This document shows positions 7,954 to 17,117 of a stretch of 30,728 bases of DNA, in pieces (within the stretch, counting starts at the first letter, position 1; every line of letters starts with the position of its first letter). Source of the DNA: an uncultured Granulicatella sp. (GTDB taxonomy: Bacteria; Bacillota; Bacilli; Lactobacillales; Aerococcaceae); NCBI GenBank assembly GCA_937891475.1, contig CALATC010000061.1, positions 1 through 30,728 on the forward strand, in the 5' to 3' direction. The translations under genes and the position numbers were made by a program. The notes beneath the pieces are model-generated. The model saw only the letters and a list, made by a program, of their open reading frames with translations. It did no database searches and was not told where the DNA came from.

Positions 7954-9741
7954 ATGAATAACAAGAAATTATATACAGGATTTCTTAGCGTTACTGCTGC
8001 ATTAGCATTAGCGGCATGTGGTAACAAACAACAATCTTCTTCATCATTACAAGCACCTGTTGAAGATGGATTTAAAACAGAAGTGGTAAACGAAGGTACG
8101 CCAATTAGTGGTGGGACACTAAATATGGCACAAGTATCTAACTCACCATTCAAAGGCTTGTTCAACCCAATTCTATTCTTAGATTCTGGGGATGGTTCAG
8201 TAGTCAACATGGCTTTCTCAAACTTATTTGACTATGATGCAAACCAAAAAATTGATAACAGCAAAGGGATGGCTGATTACAAGTTAGATGTTGAAAACAA
8301 AACATTTACAATTCACTTGAAAAAAGGCGATTATAAATGGTCAGACGGAGAACCTTTAACAATTGATGACTATATCTTCACATATGAAGCAATTAGTCGT
8401 CCAGACTATGAAGGTGTTCGTTTCTCTGAAGATATTTTAAATGTTGAAGGGGTACAAGAATTCCATGAAGGAAAAGCATCATCAATTTCTGGTTTAGAAA
8501 AAATTGATGATCAAACTGTTAAACTTCACTTAAAAGAAGTTTATCCAGCATTAGAGTTTGGTGGAGAAGCTATCAATACTTTAATGATTCCAAAACATAT
8601 TTATAAAGATATGACTTATCAAGAAATGATTACTTCAGATTACTCTCGTACAAAAGTAGTTGGTAGCGGACCATTCGTTATCAAAAACATCGTACCTGGT
8701 GAATCTGTAAGCTTCGAGAAAAACCCTTATTACTATAAAGGTCAACCAAAAATTGACGTGAAATTAGATGTTGTAAGTAGTGAACAAATCGTTTCAGAAT
8801 TAAAAGCAGGTCACTATGACTATGTAAGTGGTATGCCTTCTGATCAATATGAAACATTTAAAGATTTAGATAACATTTCATTATTAGGATTAATGACTAA
8901 CTCAATCAGCTATACTGGTTTCAATGTTGGACATTGGGATGCAGCTAAAGGTGAACACGTTGTAGATCCTTCTAAGAAAATGAATGATGTTGCTTTACGT
9001 AAAGCAATCGGTTATGCAATCGATAATGATACAGTTGGTAAAGATACTTACCACGGTTTATCAGTTCGTGCAAATACATTATTATCTCCATTCTTCAAAG
9101 ATTTATATGTAGGTAAAGATGTTGTTCCTGGATTTGAATACAATCCTGAAAAAGCTAAAGAAATCTTAAAAGATGCTGGTTATAAAGACGTTGATGGCGA
9201 TGGCTATGTAGAAGATAAAGAAGGTAAACCATTAACAATCACATTATTAGCAGCTAAAGGTAGTGAAACTGCTGAAGCAGTATTACAACAATATATCGCT
9301 TGGTGGAAAGAAGTTGGATTAAATGTACAATTATTAACTGGTCGTACATTAGACTTCCAAACTTATGCTGAAAAATTACAAAAATATGCTGATGACTTCG
9401 ATATGTGGACAGGTGGATTTACAATTGGTTATAACCCATCTCCAGATGGATTATATGGACCTAAAGCTGCGTTCAACTTTGGTCACTTTGTAGAACCTAA
9501 ACATACAGCATTATTAGAACGTATTTCTTCTAATGAAACATTCGACGAAAAAGTTAAAAAACAATTATTCTTAGAATGGCAACAATACGTTCAAGAAAAC
9601 CCATTTGCAATTCCTCGTTTCAATACATTTGAATTAACAGCCGTTAATAAACGTGTTAAGAAAATTAATATCACTCCAGATAAAGGAACTGGATGGGAAG
9701 AAGTTGAGTTAGTAGCTGATAAAGGTGTAGCTGCTAAATAA
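7954..9741 (+). CDS. oppA: Oligopeptide-binding lipoprotein OppA
   Basis: OppA is the extracellular substrate-binding protein that captures peptides and delivers them to OppBCDF. The product has 595 residues. The N-terminal lipoprotein signal has Lys4-Lys5, a hydrophobic stretch and the lipobox LAAC, with the lipidated cysteine at residue 22. The mature part is a family 5 solute-binding protein, with GGTLNMAQVSNSPFKGLFNP near residue 54 and characteristic stretches such as FTIHLKKGDYKWSDGEPLT and YNPEKAKEILKDAGYKDVDG. Similar proteins also bind sex-pheromone or signalling peptides in related bacteria, so a role in peptide sensing is possible. It is separated from oppBCDF by acpP and has its own promoter and terminator. 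Confidence 0.93.
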   Translation: MNNKKLYTGFLSVTAALALAACGNKQQSSSSLQAPVEDGFKTEVVNEGTPISGGTLNMAQVSNSPFKGLFNPILFLDSGDGSVVNMAFSNLFDYDANQKIDNSKGMADYKLDVENKTFTIHLKKGDYKWSDGEPLTIDDYIFTYEAISRPDYEGVRFSEDILNVEGVQEFHEGKASSISGLEKIDDQTVKLHLKEVYPALEFGGEAINTLMIPKHIYKDMTYQEMITSDYSRTKVVGSGPFVIKNIVPGESVSFEKNPYYYKGQPKIDVKLDVVSSEQIVSELKAGHYDYVSGMPSDQYETFKDLDNISLLGLMTNSISYTGFNVGHWDAAKGEHVVDPSKKMNDVALRKAIGYAIDNDTVGKDTYHGLSVRANTLLSPFFKDLYVGKDVVPGFEYNPEKAKEILKDAGYKDVDGDGYVEDKEGKPLTITLLAAKGSETAEAVLQQYIAWWKEVGLNVQLLTGRTLDFQTYAEKLQKYADDFDMWTGGFTIGYNPSPDGLYGPKAAFNFGHFVEPKHTALLERISSNETFDEKVKKQLFLEWQQYVQENPFAIPRFNTFELTAVNKRVKKINITPDKGTGWEEVELVADKGVAAK

Positions 9742-9775
9742 TCTTCATCTTGAATGAATTTAATCGTATGTAAAG

Positions 9776-9806
9776 CAAACATCCCGAAAGGGATGTTTGT
9801 TTTTTT
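9776..9806 (+). terminator. Intrinsic terminator after oppA
   Basis: CAAACATCCC, loop GAAA, GGGATGTTTG followed by a run of T. This is a perfect 10-bp stem with a stable tetraloop. Confidence 0.95.
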
Positions 9807-9823
9807 ATACATTTTTATTGTAG

Positions 9824-9848
9824 CAGCGAATTTTTTCGCTGTTTTTTT
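9824..9848 (+). terminator. Second terminator-like hairpin before comFA
   Basis: CAGCGAA, loop TTTT, TTCGCTG and seven T residues. It follows the first terminator by about 20 nt and ends 25 nt before the comFA start codon. Together the two hairpins should isolate comFA from oppA transcription. Confidence 0.75.
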
Positions 9849-9873
9849 CGTATATAAAGATTGGAGGTGGGTT

Positions 9874-11214
9874 ATGGAAAATCAAGGGAGAATTCAAGTA
9901 AGATTTCAGTCAAAAAGAGATTCAGAATTAGAAGGGACGAGTGAGGTGTTGCCTGGCTTTCATAAAGAAAAAGGAAAATTTACTTGCAATCGTTGTGGGA
10001 ATCAAAATAGAGAAGATTTTGCAGTAGGCCCTTGTATTATATGCAATAAAAAGTGTCATTATTGTTTAAAATGCTTGAATATGGGGAAAGTTAAAGAATG
10101 TTGTGTACTAGTTGCTATTGAGGAGAAAACTCCGGCATTTTCACCACATTCTGTTCAGTTATATTATAAACATACGATGTCTAAAGAACAGGAAAAACTT
10201 TCGCAAGAATTAGTAAAAGTAACGGATAAGGAGCATTTAGTATGGGCTGTAACTGGAGCAGGGAAAACGGAGATGATTTTTGAATTAATACGAACTGTAT
10301 TAGAAAAGGGAGGAAGAGTTGGTTTAGCAGCTCCAAGAATAGATGTTTGTAACGAATTAGCTCCCAGAATTAAAGAAGCCTTTCCTTTAGAAGAAGTAAT
10401 TGTTTTACATGGATTAACAGATGTCGCGTATAAAAGAACACCAATTACCATTGCAACGACTCATCAAATGCTACGATTTTATCATGCATTTGATGTACTT
10501 ATTGTAGATGAAGTGGATGCTTTTCCTTATTCCAATAGTGAGATGTTACAATTTGCCGTTCATCGTGCGGTTAAACCAACGGGAAGATTAGTCTTTATGA
10601 CAGCAACACCTTCTAAGTTAGAATTGTACAACATTCAACATCAGCAATTATCTTATTCTTTATTACCGGCAAGATTTCATAAGCATCCCCTTGTTGTTCC
10701 TCTATTTAAGGAATTAAGAAATTGGGATAGAGCTTTAGAAAAGAAAAAAATTCCGCAAGAGTTGTTTCTCTGGATGAAGAAGCGACTCGATAAAAAAATT
10801 CCGTTTTTAGTATTTATATCAACGATTAGGCAAATCCCAGTAGTGGAAGAGATGATGAGTCGAGCTTTTCCAATTGCAAGTTTCTCCAGTGTTTCCTCTC
10901 AAGAGGAACAGCGACAAGAAAGAATACAATTAATGAGAGAAGGAAAGTTAGAGTTTTTAATTACAACAACAATTCTTGAAAGAGGCGTTACTTTTTATGG
11001 CATTGATGTAGCGGTAATAGAAGCTCATGAGGAGATTTTTACAAGGGAAGTATTAGTACAAATTGCAGGAAGAGTAGGTAGAAGTGTGGATCATCCAGGG
11101 GGAGAAGTCGTCTATTTTTATGAAGGAATAAGTCGAGCAATGAAACAAGCGAAAAAAGAAATTGAATCATTAAATGAAGAAGCTAGAAAAAGAGGATTAA
11201 TAGAAGGTGACTAA
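9874..11214 (+). CDS. comFA: Late competence protein ComFA, DNA-uptake helicase/translocase
   Basis: ComFA is a membrane-associated superfamily 2 ATPase thought to drive single-stranded DNA into the cell during transformation. The product has 446 residues. An N-terminal four-cysteine-type zinc finger has Cys38, 41, 54, 57, 61, 64, 67 and 76. Walker A is VTGAGKT at 126-132, the DEVD box at 212-215, the MTATPSK motif follows, and the C-terminal helicase motifs include TTTILERGVTF and the QIAGRVGRS arginine-finger region. The frame is open upstream to 9754, but that stretch contains two terminator hairpins. The ATG at 9874 has GGAGGTG 4-10 nt before it. comFC follows immediately. The DNA uptake role assumes the rest of the com machinery exists elsewhere. 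Confidence 0.93.
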   Translation: MENQGRIQVRFQSKRDSELEGTSEVLPGFHKEKGKFTCNRCGNQNREDFAVGPCIICNKKCHYCLKCLNMGKVKECCVLVAIEEKTPAFSPHSVQLYYKHTMSKEQEKLSQELVKVTDKEHLVWAVTGAGKTEMIFELIRTVLEKGGRVGLAAPRIDVCNELAPRIKEAFPLEEVIVLHGLTDVAYKRTPITIATTHQMLRFYHAFDVLIVDEVDAFPYSNSEMLQFAVHRAVKPTGRLVFMTATPSKLELYNIQHQQLSYSLLPARFHKHPLVVPLFKELRNWDRALEKKKIPQELFLWMKKRLDKKIPFLVFISTIRQIPVVEEMMSRAFPIASFSSVSSQEEQRQERIQLMREGKLEFLITTTILERGVTFYGIDVAVIEAHEEIFTREVLVQIAGRVGRSVDHPGGEVVYFYEGISRAMKQAKKEIESLNEEARKRGLIEGD

Positions 11215-11215
11215 A

Positions 11216-11890
11216 ATGCGTTGTGTATGGTGTAGAAATGATGTAACAGCAGATTCAGGAATTAGTTCTTTATTCCTATGGAATTCAAGACCGATTTGTC
11301 GTCAGTGTCAAAATTTATTCCACTCATTAGAAATGGAACCAATTTGTACGGGATGTGGGCGTTTAATGGAGGAAGAGACACTTTGTTATGACTGTATTCG
11401 CTGGAAAGAGATGGATTCTTATTTTCCTATGAATCAAGCATTATATGTTTATGATGAGCAGGCAAAAGAATTTATGGAACGATATAAATTTATAGGCGAT
11501 TGTGCTGTAGCATTTTTAATAAAAGAAGATTTGAAAAGGGTATTGAAGAAATATTTAAAGCAAGGGTATTCGGTTTGTCCACTGCCAACTTCTAAACAGA
11601 GTTTAGAAAAAAGAGAATTTGAATCGGTTGAATATCTTTTAGAACTCTCAAAAATTCCATATCAGCAACTCTTTCAACATATTGGAAAAGGAAAAAAACA
11701 ATCTGAAAAGACAAGGGAAGAGAGGATGAAACTCCAACAACCTTTTGTGTTGAAAGAAAAAGTAAAGTTACCAGTTAAAATTTTATTGTTTGATGATATT
11801 TATACAACAGGAAAAACAATTCGACTAGCTGCTAAGTTATTACAGGATAAAGGGGTAGAGGATATTAAGTTGTTTACGGTGTTTAGATAA
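11216..11890 (+). CDS. comFC: Late competence protein ComFC, phosphoribosyltransferase-like
   Basis: ComFC works with ComFA in natural transformation. The product has 224 residues. The N-terminus has cysteine pairs (Cys3/6, 28/31, 44/47, 57/60) that would form zinc ribbons. The C-terminal half is a type I phosphoribosyltransferase domain with the PRPP-loop motif LLFDDIYTTGKT at 190-201. The usual RGFNQ motif of the family is only loosely kept here (KREFES near 133-138). A GTG at 11207 is in frame, but the ATG at 11216 is better spaced from AGAAGGTG. That sequence lies inside the end of comFA, so the two genes are translationally coupled and form one operon that ends at the terminator at 11904. 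Confidence 0.9.
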   Translation: MRCVWCRNDVTADSGISSLFLWNSRPICRQCQNLFHSLEMEPICTGCGRLMEEETLCYDCIRWKEMDSYFPMNQALYVYDEQAKEFMERYKFIGDCAVAFLIKEDLKRVLKKYLKQGYSVCPLPTSKQSLEKREFESVEYLLELSKIPYQQLFQHIGKGKKQSEKTREERMKLQQPFVLKEKVKLPVKILLFDDIYTTGKTIRLAAKLLQDKGVEDIKLFTVFR

Positions 11891-11903
11891 AAGGATGAAA
11901 TAA

Positions 11904-11942
11904 AAAAGGAATTAAGTCATTTAAAGTTACTTAATTCCTTTT
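11904..11942. terminator. Bidirectional terminator between comFC and the convergent membrane-protein gene
   Basis: AAAAGGAATTAAGT (11904-11917) and ACTTAATTCCTTTT (11929-11942) form a perfect 14-bp stem flanked by A and T runs, so it can serve both strands. Confidence 0.85.
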
Positions 11943-11963
11943 AAATTTTAATATAGATATTGT

Positions 11964-12344
11964 TTAAAATTTTGATAAAACAGTTAAAGAAATAACTACT
12001 CCAAAAACAAAAGCAAATGAAAAAAGGGATGTAATCAATTGGGTAAAAATATAGGTTTGTATAACTTTTGGAATTCCAATAATCAAAACAAGAAGGAGTA
12101 ATCCCATAAAAAGATAGATTCCAACTGTTATCATACGAGATTTCAGTAGGTTTGTTTTGATTGATAGAGTAATGACTAAAATTGTTAATACAATATTTAA
12201 GATAAACAAAATGGTTATTCCGAAAAGAGCAGTATGATTTGCTCTTAAAAAATTAGGATAAAATATGTTCATTATTTGAATGTTGAAAAAAGGTAATAAT
12301 AGATATAATAATAAACTAGCAGAAGCAATGATTCTTTTTAACAT
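11964..12344 (-). CDS. Small four-helix membrane protein of unknown function
   Basis: I do not recognise a family. From the ATG at 12344 the product is 126 residues and almost entirely hydrophobic. It has about four membrane helices (near 5-25, 38-60, 70-92 and 97-120) joined by short basic loops, the clearest being KTNLLKSR. The frame is open for 18 more codons upstream, but GGAGGG lies 7 nt before the chosen ATG and supports it. A consensus-like TATAAT at 12403-12408 on the minus strand could be its -10 box, without a good -35. It is convergent with comFC and shares the terminator at 11904-11942. Confidence 0.7.
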   Translation of the reverse strand: MLKRIIASASLLLYLLLPFFNIQIMNIFYPNFLRANHTALFGITILFILNIVLTILVITLSIKTNLLKSRMITVGIYLFMGLLLLVLIIGIPKVIQTYIFTQLITSLFSFAFVFGVVISLTVLSKF

Positions 12345-12461
12345 AATAACCCTCCGTTCAATTTTAGTCATTACGATATAGTCTGATGAAATTTTCACCT
12401 ATATTATACTATGTTTGATGAAGATTTATATAGGTGACTATGAATTATTTAGGAAATAAAC

Positions 12462-12500
12462 AAAAAAATCAGCAGAAGCAGATATCTGCTTGAGCTGATT
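12462..12500 (-). terminator. Intrinsic terminator of gldA
   Basis: Read on the minus strand: AATCAGC pairs with GCTGATT, enclosing a second perfect palindrome AGCAGATATCTGCT, followed by a run of seven T residues. Confidence 0.85.
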
Positions 12501-12535
12501 GGGTGTGATTTTGAATAGAATGTATTCCTCACAAA

Positions 12536-13630
12536 TTAAAATCGAGTTGTCACGTACTGATCAAGAGCAATTAGAGCATTGGCTACATCTTCAGCAGTGT
12601 ATTGAACGACCATTTGGTGGATTGTTTCACCATCTTGTGTAGCTAAACGACCGATTTTTAGTAAATCTTCATATGGTACAGTATCTAATTTTACTTCTTT
12701 TAATGTCGTTGGTAAGCCCAATTCTTTATAGAATGTAATATATTTATCTAATTCTTCTTTAGGACGATTTTCTAATAAAAGCTGTGTTAATGTACCATAA
12801 GCTACTTTTTCACCGTGAGTAAGAGTGTGAATATCGCCATGTAAAGCTGTAAATCCATTATGGATGGCGTGAGCAGCTGCTAAACCAGCAGATTCAAATC
12901 CAATACCACTTAATAATGTGTTTGCTTCAACAACTTTTTCTAATGCAGGAGTGACTACTTTTGCATTTGCTGCAGCTAATGCTTGAAGTCCGTTTTCAAA
13001 TAAAGTAGCTTCGCAAGCACGAGCAATAGCTTCTGAAGCGATGGTTGGAGTATCTCCTACCATTGTTTTCCCTTGAGCTTCGATCACTGCACGAGCTTCA
13101 ACCCAAGTAGCAAGAGCATCTGCAATTCCTGAAACAAGTAGACGAACAGGAGAGTGAGCGATAACATTTGTATCAATTAAAACTAATTCTGGATTTTTTG
13201 TATAGAAACGATAGCGTTCAAATACTCCTTCTGGAGAATAAATAACGGATAAAGCAGAAGTTGGTGCATCTGTCGAAGCAACTGTTGGTAAAATAGCTAC
13301 AGGACATTGACAGTCATCTGCGATTGCTTTAGCAGTGTCGATTGTTTTACCACCACCTAAACCAACAATGACTGTTAATTCATGTTCTTTAGCGATTTCA
13401 GCAACACGACTAACTTCTTTGTTCGAAGCTTCACCATTGAAACTTTCATGGTAAACAGTTGCTCCGGAAGTAACTAAATTTTCTTCTAATTCTTTTCCGA
13501 CTAAATCATAAACGATTGGGTCACATAGAAGAAGTAGTCGATTCCCTAATGCTAAAACATGTGAAAGCCCTGTTTTAAAAACATCTTTTCCTTGAACATA
13601 ACGAGATGGACTTGCAAAAACTTTTTCCAT
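12536..13630 (-). CDS. gldA: Glycerol dehydrogenase (NAD+-dependent, iron/zinc ADH family)
   Basis: The enzyme oxidises glycerol to dihydroxyacetone with NAD+ in the cytoplasm. The 364-residue product is the normal length. The NAD-binding segment GLGGGKTIDTAKA lies near 92-104. The metal-binding region includes the stretch with TDAPTSALSVIY, the histidine-bearing AAAHAIHNGF and the downstream LTHGEKVAYGT. The frame stays open 21 codons upstream, but AAAGGAG sits 8 nt before the ATG at 13630, and MEKVFASPSRYVQG is a typical GldA N-terminus. No dihydroxyacetone kinase is adjacent. The promoter carries a near-perfect CcpA site, so repression in glucose is likely. Confidence 0.93.
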   Translation of the reverse strand: MEKVFASPSRYVQGKDVFKTGLSHVLALGNRLLLLCDPIVYDLVGKELEENLVTSGATVYHESFNGEASNKEVSRVAEIAKEHELTVIVGLGGGKTIDTAKAIADDCQCPVAILPTVASTDAPTSALSVIYSPEGVFERYRFYTKNPELVLIDTNVIAHSPVRLLVSGIADALATWVEARAVIEAQGKTMVGDTPTIASEAIARACEATLFENGLQALAAANAKVVTPALEKVVEANTLLSGIGFESAGLAAAHAIHNGFTALHGDIHTLTHGEKVAYGTLTQLLLENRPKEELDKYITFYKELGLPTTLKEVKLDTVPYEDLLKIGRLATQDGETIHQMVVQYTAEDVANALIALDQYVTTRF

Positions 13631-13664
13631 AAAACAACACTCCTTTGTGTTATAAGATATCTTA

Positions 13665-13693
13665 ACTGTACTACTGTAAACGGTTTCTGTCAA
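13665..13693 (-). promoter_or_regulatory. gldA promoter
   Basis: On the minus strand: consensus TTGACA (13688-13693), a 17-bp spacer, TACAGT (13665-13670). It lies 35 nt upstream of the start codon. Confidence 0.75.
13675..13688. promoter_or_regulatory. CcpA cre site inside the gldA promoter
   Basis: TGTAAACGGTTTCT matches the cre consensus TGNAANCGNWNNCW at every fixed position. It fills the spacer between the -35 and -10 boxes, so bound CcpA would block RNA polymerase. Confidence 0.8.
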
Positions 13694-13827
13694 TGGAATA
13701 GAGGGTGTTTTTAGTTGTTTAAATCGGAAAAATAATGAACATTGAGAAAAAGTTAATAAATAAAATTATATTAAATTCAATTTATTAAAAAGTTTTATTA
13801 AAATGTTTAGGAATTCCTAAAGATTAT

Positions 13828-13865
13828 TGTAAACGGTTGTAAAAAATAAGAAAAAGGTTTATACT
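13828..13865 (+). promoter_or_regulatory. hpf promoter with a cre-like sequence on its -35 box
   Basis: TTGTAA (13837-13842), a 17-bp spacer, TATACT (13860-13865). The overlapping TGTAAACGGTTGTA (13828-13841) shares its first ten bases with the gldA cre site but has T instead of C at the penultimate position. Weak CcpA control is possible. Confidence 0.6.
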
Positions 13866-13896
13866 AAAACCATAGAAAGAAATCAAAAGAAGGGAT

Positions 13897-13943
13897 TCTT
13901 AAGAGTGGTCCTTAAGAGATTTCTTCAGTCTGGCAAAGCCAGA
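13897..13943 (+). promoter_or_regulatory. Two hairpins in the hpf leader
   Basis: TCTTAAG/CTTAAGA (13897-13903 and 13911-13917) and TCTGGC/GCCAGA with an AAA loop (13929-13934 and 13938-13943). The second ends three bases before the ribosome binding site AAAGGGGAG, so the leader may affect translation or mRNA stability. Confidence 0.5.
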
Positions 13944-13960
13944 TGAAAGGGGAGATTATT

Positions 13961-14509
13961 ATGTTCAAATATAATATTCGCGGAGAAAACATTGAAGTTA
14001 CAGAAGCAATTCGTAATTATGCTGAAAAGAAACTTTCAAAATTAGAAAAATACTTCGGTGATGTTGCTAATGCTACTGTTCATGTAAATTTAAAAGTATA
14101 TTCTGAAAAAACAGCAAAAGTTGAAGTAACAATTCCTCTTCCTTACTTAGTCTTACGTGCAGAAGAAACTTCTGGAGACCTATATGGTAGTATTGACTTG
14201 GTGATTGATAAACTAGAAAGACAAGTTCGTAAATACAAAACAAAAATTAATCGCAAATCTCGTGAAAAAGGATTCGATATTCCTGTTGCACCAGTTGTGC
14301 CAGAACCAGTTGAAGAAGATGAATCAGTATTAGAGATTGTACGTACAAAACGTGTTGATTTAAAACCAATGGATAGTGAAGAAGCAGTTTTACAAATGAA
14401 TATGTTAGGTCATAACTTCTTTATTTATCAAGATGCAGAAACAAATGAAACACATATTGTTTATCGCCGTAAAGATGGAAAATATGGCTTAATTGAAACA
14501 AATGCATAA
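13961..14509 (+). CDS. hpf: Ribosome hibernation promoting factor, long form
   Basis: HPF binds the 30S subunit in the mRNA/tRNA path and dimerises 70S ribosomes into inactive 100S particles in stationary phase or stress. The 182-residue length marks the long form found in most Firmicutes. The N-terminal S30AE domain spans about 1-100 (starts MFKYNIRGENIEVTEAIRNY). A proline- and acid-rich linker covers about 105-123, and the C-terminal dimerisation domain about 124-182 (VRTKRVDLKPMDSEEAVLQM). An in-frame ATG at 13943 exists, but AAAGGGGAG is best spaced to the ATG at 13961. It is followed by a strong terminator and then secA, the usual Firmicutes order. Confidence 0.93.
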   Translation: MFKYNIRGENIEVTEAIRNYAEKKLSKLEKYFGDVANATVHVNLKVYSEKTAKVEVTIPLPYLVLRAEETSGDLYGSIDLVIDKLERQVRKYKTKINRKSREKGFDIPVAPVVPEPVEEDESVLEIVRTKRVDLKPMDSEEAVLQMNMLGHNFFIYQDAETNETHIVYRRKDGKYGLIETNA

Positions 14510-14528
14510 AAAAGTACCTTCTTTTTAG

Positions 14529-14567
14529 GGTAGAGTTGGAAAAATTTTTCCAACTCTGCCTTTTTTT
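14529..14567 (+). terminator. Intrinsic terminator after hpf
   Basis: A 16-bp stem centred at 14544/14545 (GGTAGAGTTGG... with ...CCAACTCTGCC, one G-T wobble) is followed by seven T residues. Confidence 0.95.
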
Positions 14568-14577
14568 CTTTTCTATT

Positions 14578-14620
14578 TTGAATAATGATGGTAAAATGAA
14601 TAAGATGCAATTGGTATACT
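14578..14620 (+). promoter_or_regulatory. secA promoter region
   Basis: Two overlapping candidates are visible. One is TTGAAT (14578-14583), 17 bp, TAAGAT (14601-14606). The other is an extended -10 element, TGGTATACT (14612-14620). I cannot tell which is used. Confidence 0.5.
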
Positions 14621-14669
14621 CATTTGCAAGATAGATGATTAGGAAAGAATAAAATAAAGGAGTCATAGA

Positions 14670-17111
14670 ATGGCAAATTTTTTAAAGCAATTAGTTGAAA
14701 ATAACAAACGCGAAGTTCGTAAACTTGAAAAATTAGCGGATAAAGTAATTAGTTTGGAAAGTAAAATGGAAGCATTAAGCGATGCAGACTTTCCAGTGAA
14801 AACAGAAGAATTTAAAGCAAGATATGCTTCAGGAGAATCATTAGATAAATTATTACCAGAAGCGTTCGCTTTAGTACGTGAAGGTGCTAAACGTGTACTA
14901 GGTTTATTCCCTTATAAAGTTCAAATTATGGGAGGAATTACTCTACATAATGGGAATATTGCGGAGATGCGTACAGGGGAAGGTAAAACTTTAACAGCGA
15001 CAATGCCTGTATATTTAAATGCACTTTCAGGTGATGGTGTACACGTAGTAACGGTTAATGAATACTTATCTACACGTGATGCGAAAGAAATGGGAGAATT
15101 ATACAACTTCTTAGGCTTAAGTGTAGGGGTAAACCTAACAGGTCAATCACCAGAAGAAAAACGTGCAGCTTATTATGCAGATATCACATATAGTACAAAC
15201 AGTGAATTAGGATTTGACTACTTACGTGATAACATGGTGGTTTATAAATCACAAATGGTACAACGTCCATTAAACTATGCGGTAGTTGACGAAACTGACT
15301 CAATTTTAATTGACGAAGCTCGTACACCATTGATTATTTCAGGACAAGCTGAAAAATCTACAGTTTTATACCAACGTGCAGATTTCTTCGTTAAAGCATT
15401 AAAAGAAGATGAAGATTATACGATTGATTTAACTTCTAAATCTATTTCATTAACAGACGAAGGGATTAATAAAGCAGAACAAACTTTCCGTTTACCAAAC
15501 TTATATGATGTGGACAATTCAGCATTAGTTCACCATATTGATCAAGCATTACGTGCAAACTACATTATGATCCGAGATATCGATTATGTAGTAGATGAAG
15601 GACAAGTAAAAATCGTAGATGGATTTACAGGTCGTATTATGGAAGGACGTCGTTATTCAGATGGTTTACACCAAGCGATTGAAGCAAAAGAAGGTGTAGA
15701 AGTTGAAAATGAATCTAAAACAATGGCGACAATTACTTACCAAAACTTCTTCCGTATGTATCGTAAATTGTCAGGGATGACAGGGACAGCTAAAACAGAA
15801 GAAGAAGAATTCCGTGAAATTTATAATATGAACGTTATTACGATTCCAACAAACCGTCCAGTTCAACGTATTGATAATCACGATGTGATTTATCCATCAT
15901 TGAAGAGTAAATTCAAAGCGGTAGTACGTGATATTAAAGAACGTCATGCAAAAGGACAACCAATTCTTGTTGGTACAGTAGCGGTTGAAACAAGTGAACT
16001 ATTATCACAAATGCTACATCAAGAAGGAATTCCTCATGAAGTATTAAACGCTAAAAACCACTTTAAAGAAGCTGAAATTGTTATGATGGCTGGACAACGT
16101 GGTGCCGTTACAATTGCGACAAACATGGCAGGACGTGGAACAGACATTAAGTTAGGTAAAGGCGTTAAAGAATTAGGTGGATTATGCGTTATCGGAACAG
16201 AACGTCATGAAAGCCGTCGTATCGATAATCAGTTACGTGGACGTTCTGGACGTCAAGGGGACCCAGGTGAGACTCAATTCTACCTATCATTAGAAGATGA
16301 CTTAATGAAACGTTTCGGTGGAGAAAGAATGCAAGCAATCTGGGAAAGATTAAATATTGACGAAAATGGAGATGACAACTTCATCCAAAGTAAAATGTTA
16401 TCTCGTCAAGTAGAATCTTCTCAAAAACGTGTAGAAGGAAATAACTATGATACACGTAAAAACGTATTACAATATGACGAAGTCATGCGTGAGCAACGTG
16501 AAATCATTTATTCACAAAGATTACAAATTATTAATGAAGAAAATTCATTAGAAAAAGTAACAAAAGCAATGATTCGTAGAACAATTCACCGTATGGTAGA
16601 AAATCACACATTAGGTGAAAAGAAAACTTGGGATTTAGAAAGCTTAGTAGATTTTGCAGCAAATGCGATTTGTCATCCAGAAGACATTTCATTATCAGAC
16701 TTAAAAGGGAAAACTCCTTCAGAAATCGAAGGTCTATTGAATGAAAAAGCAATGGAAATTTATAAAGAAAAACAAGAGCAATTAAATGGGGATTCTCAAA
16801 TGCTTGAGTTTGAAAAAGTTGTTATTTTACGAGTAGTTGACCGTAAATGGACGGATCATATCGATGATATGGATCAATTACGTGAGGGTGTAGGTTTACG
16901 TGGATATGCACAAATCGACCCATTAACAGAATATCAAACAGAAGGTTTCAATCGTTTCCAACAAATGATTGCAGCTATTGATTATGATGTAACACGTATT
17001 TTGATGAAATCTCAAATTCGTCAAAACTTACAACGTGAACAAGTGCAAGGTGCTAGAAGTGTGATTGCTCAAGGGCATGATCGTCCAACTGAAGAACCAG
17101 AACAAGCATAA
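14670..17111 (+). CDS. secA: Preprotein translocase ATPase SecA
   Basis: SecA is the motor that drives unfolded secretory proteins through SecYEG. The product has 813 residues. Walker A TGEGKT is at 102-107 and the DEAD-type Walker B box, here DETD, at 207-210, followed by [15 protein letters not shown]. The second nucleotide-binding fold carries [14 protein letters not shown] and the arginine-rich [13 protein letters not shown]. The helical scaffold has [17 protein letters not shown] and the C-terminal [20 protein letters not shown]. The protein ends in a short polar tail and lacks the cysteine-rich SEC-C zinc motif found at the end of many SecA proteins. GGAG precedes the ATG at a good distance. 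An hpf-secA-prfB order supports this as the main SecA. Confidence 0.95.
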   Translation: MANFLKQLVENNKREVRKLEKLADKVISLESKMEALSDADFPVKTEEFKARYASGESLDKLLPEAFALVREGAKRVLGLFPYKVQIMGGITLHNGNIAEMRTGEGKTLTATMPVYLNALSGDGVHVVTVNEYLSTRDAKEMGELYNFLGLSVGVNLTGQSPEEKRAAYYADITYSTNSELGFDYLRDNMVVYKSQMVQRPLNYAVVDETDSILIDEARTPLIISGQAEKSTVLYQRADFFVKALKEDEDYTIDLTSKSISLTDEGINKAEQTFRLPNLYDVDNSALVHHIDQALRANYIMIRDIDYVVDEGQVKIVDGFTGRIMEGRRYSDGLHQAIEAKEGVEVENESKTMATITYQNFFRMYRKLSGMTGTAKTEEEEFREIYNMNVITIPTNRPVQRIDNHDVIYPSLKSKFKAVVRDIKERHAKGQPILVGTVAVETSELLSQMLHQEGIPHEVLNAKNHFKEAEIVMMAGQRGAVTIATNMAGRGTDIKLGKGVKELGGLCVIGTERHESRRIDNQLRGRSGRQGDPGETQFYLSLEDDLMKRFGGERMQAIWERLNIDENGDDNFIQSKMLSRQVESSQKRVEGNNYDTRKNVLQYDEVMREQREIIYSQRLQIINEENSLEKVTKAMIRRTIHRMVENHTLGEKKTWDLESLVDFAANAICHPEDISLSDLKGKTPSEIEGLLNEKAMEIYKEKQEQLNGDSQMLEFEKVVILRVVDRKWTDHIDDMDQLREGVGLRGYAQIDPLTEYQTEGFNRFQQMIAAIDYDVTRILMKSQIRQNLQREQVQGARSVIAQGHDRPTEEPEQA

Positions 17112-17117
17112 TAAGAA

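Noticed and set aside
9754..9873. N-terminal extension of ComFA with a hydrophobic segment
   Set aside because: The 40-codon extension is the translation of two terminator hairpins; the ribosome binding site and family N-terminus support 9874.
14421..14666. Minus-strand ORF across the hpf terminator
   Set aside because: No ribosome binding site; it is composed of the hpf 3' end, a terminator palindrome and the secA promoter region.
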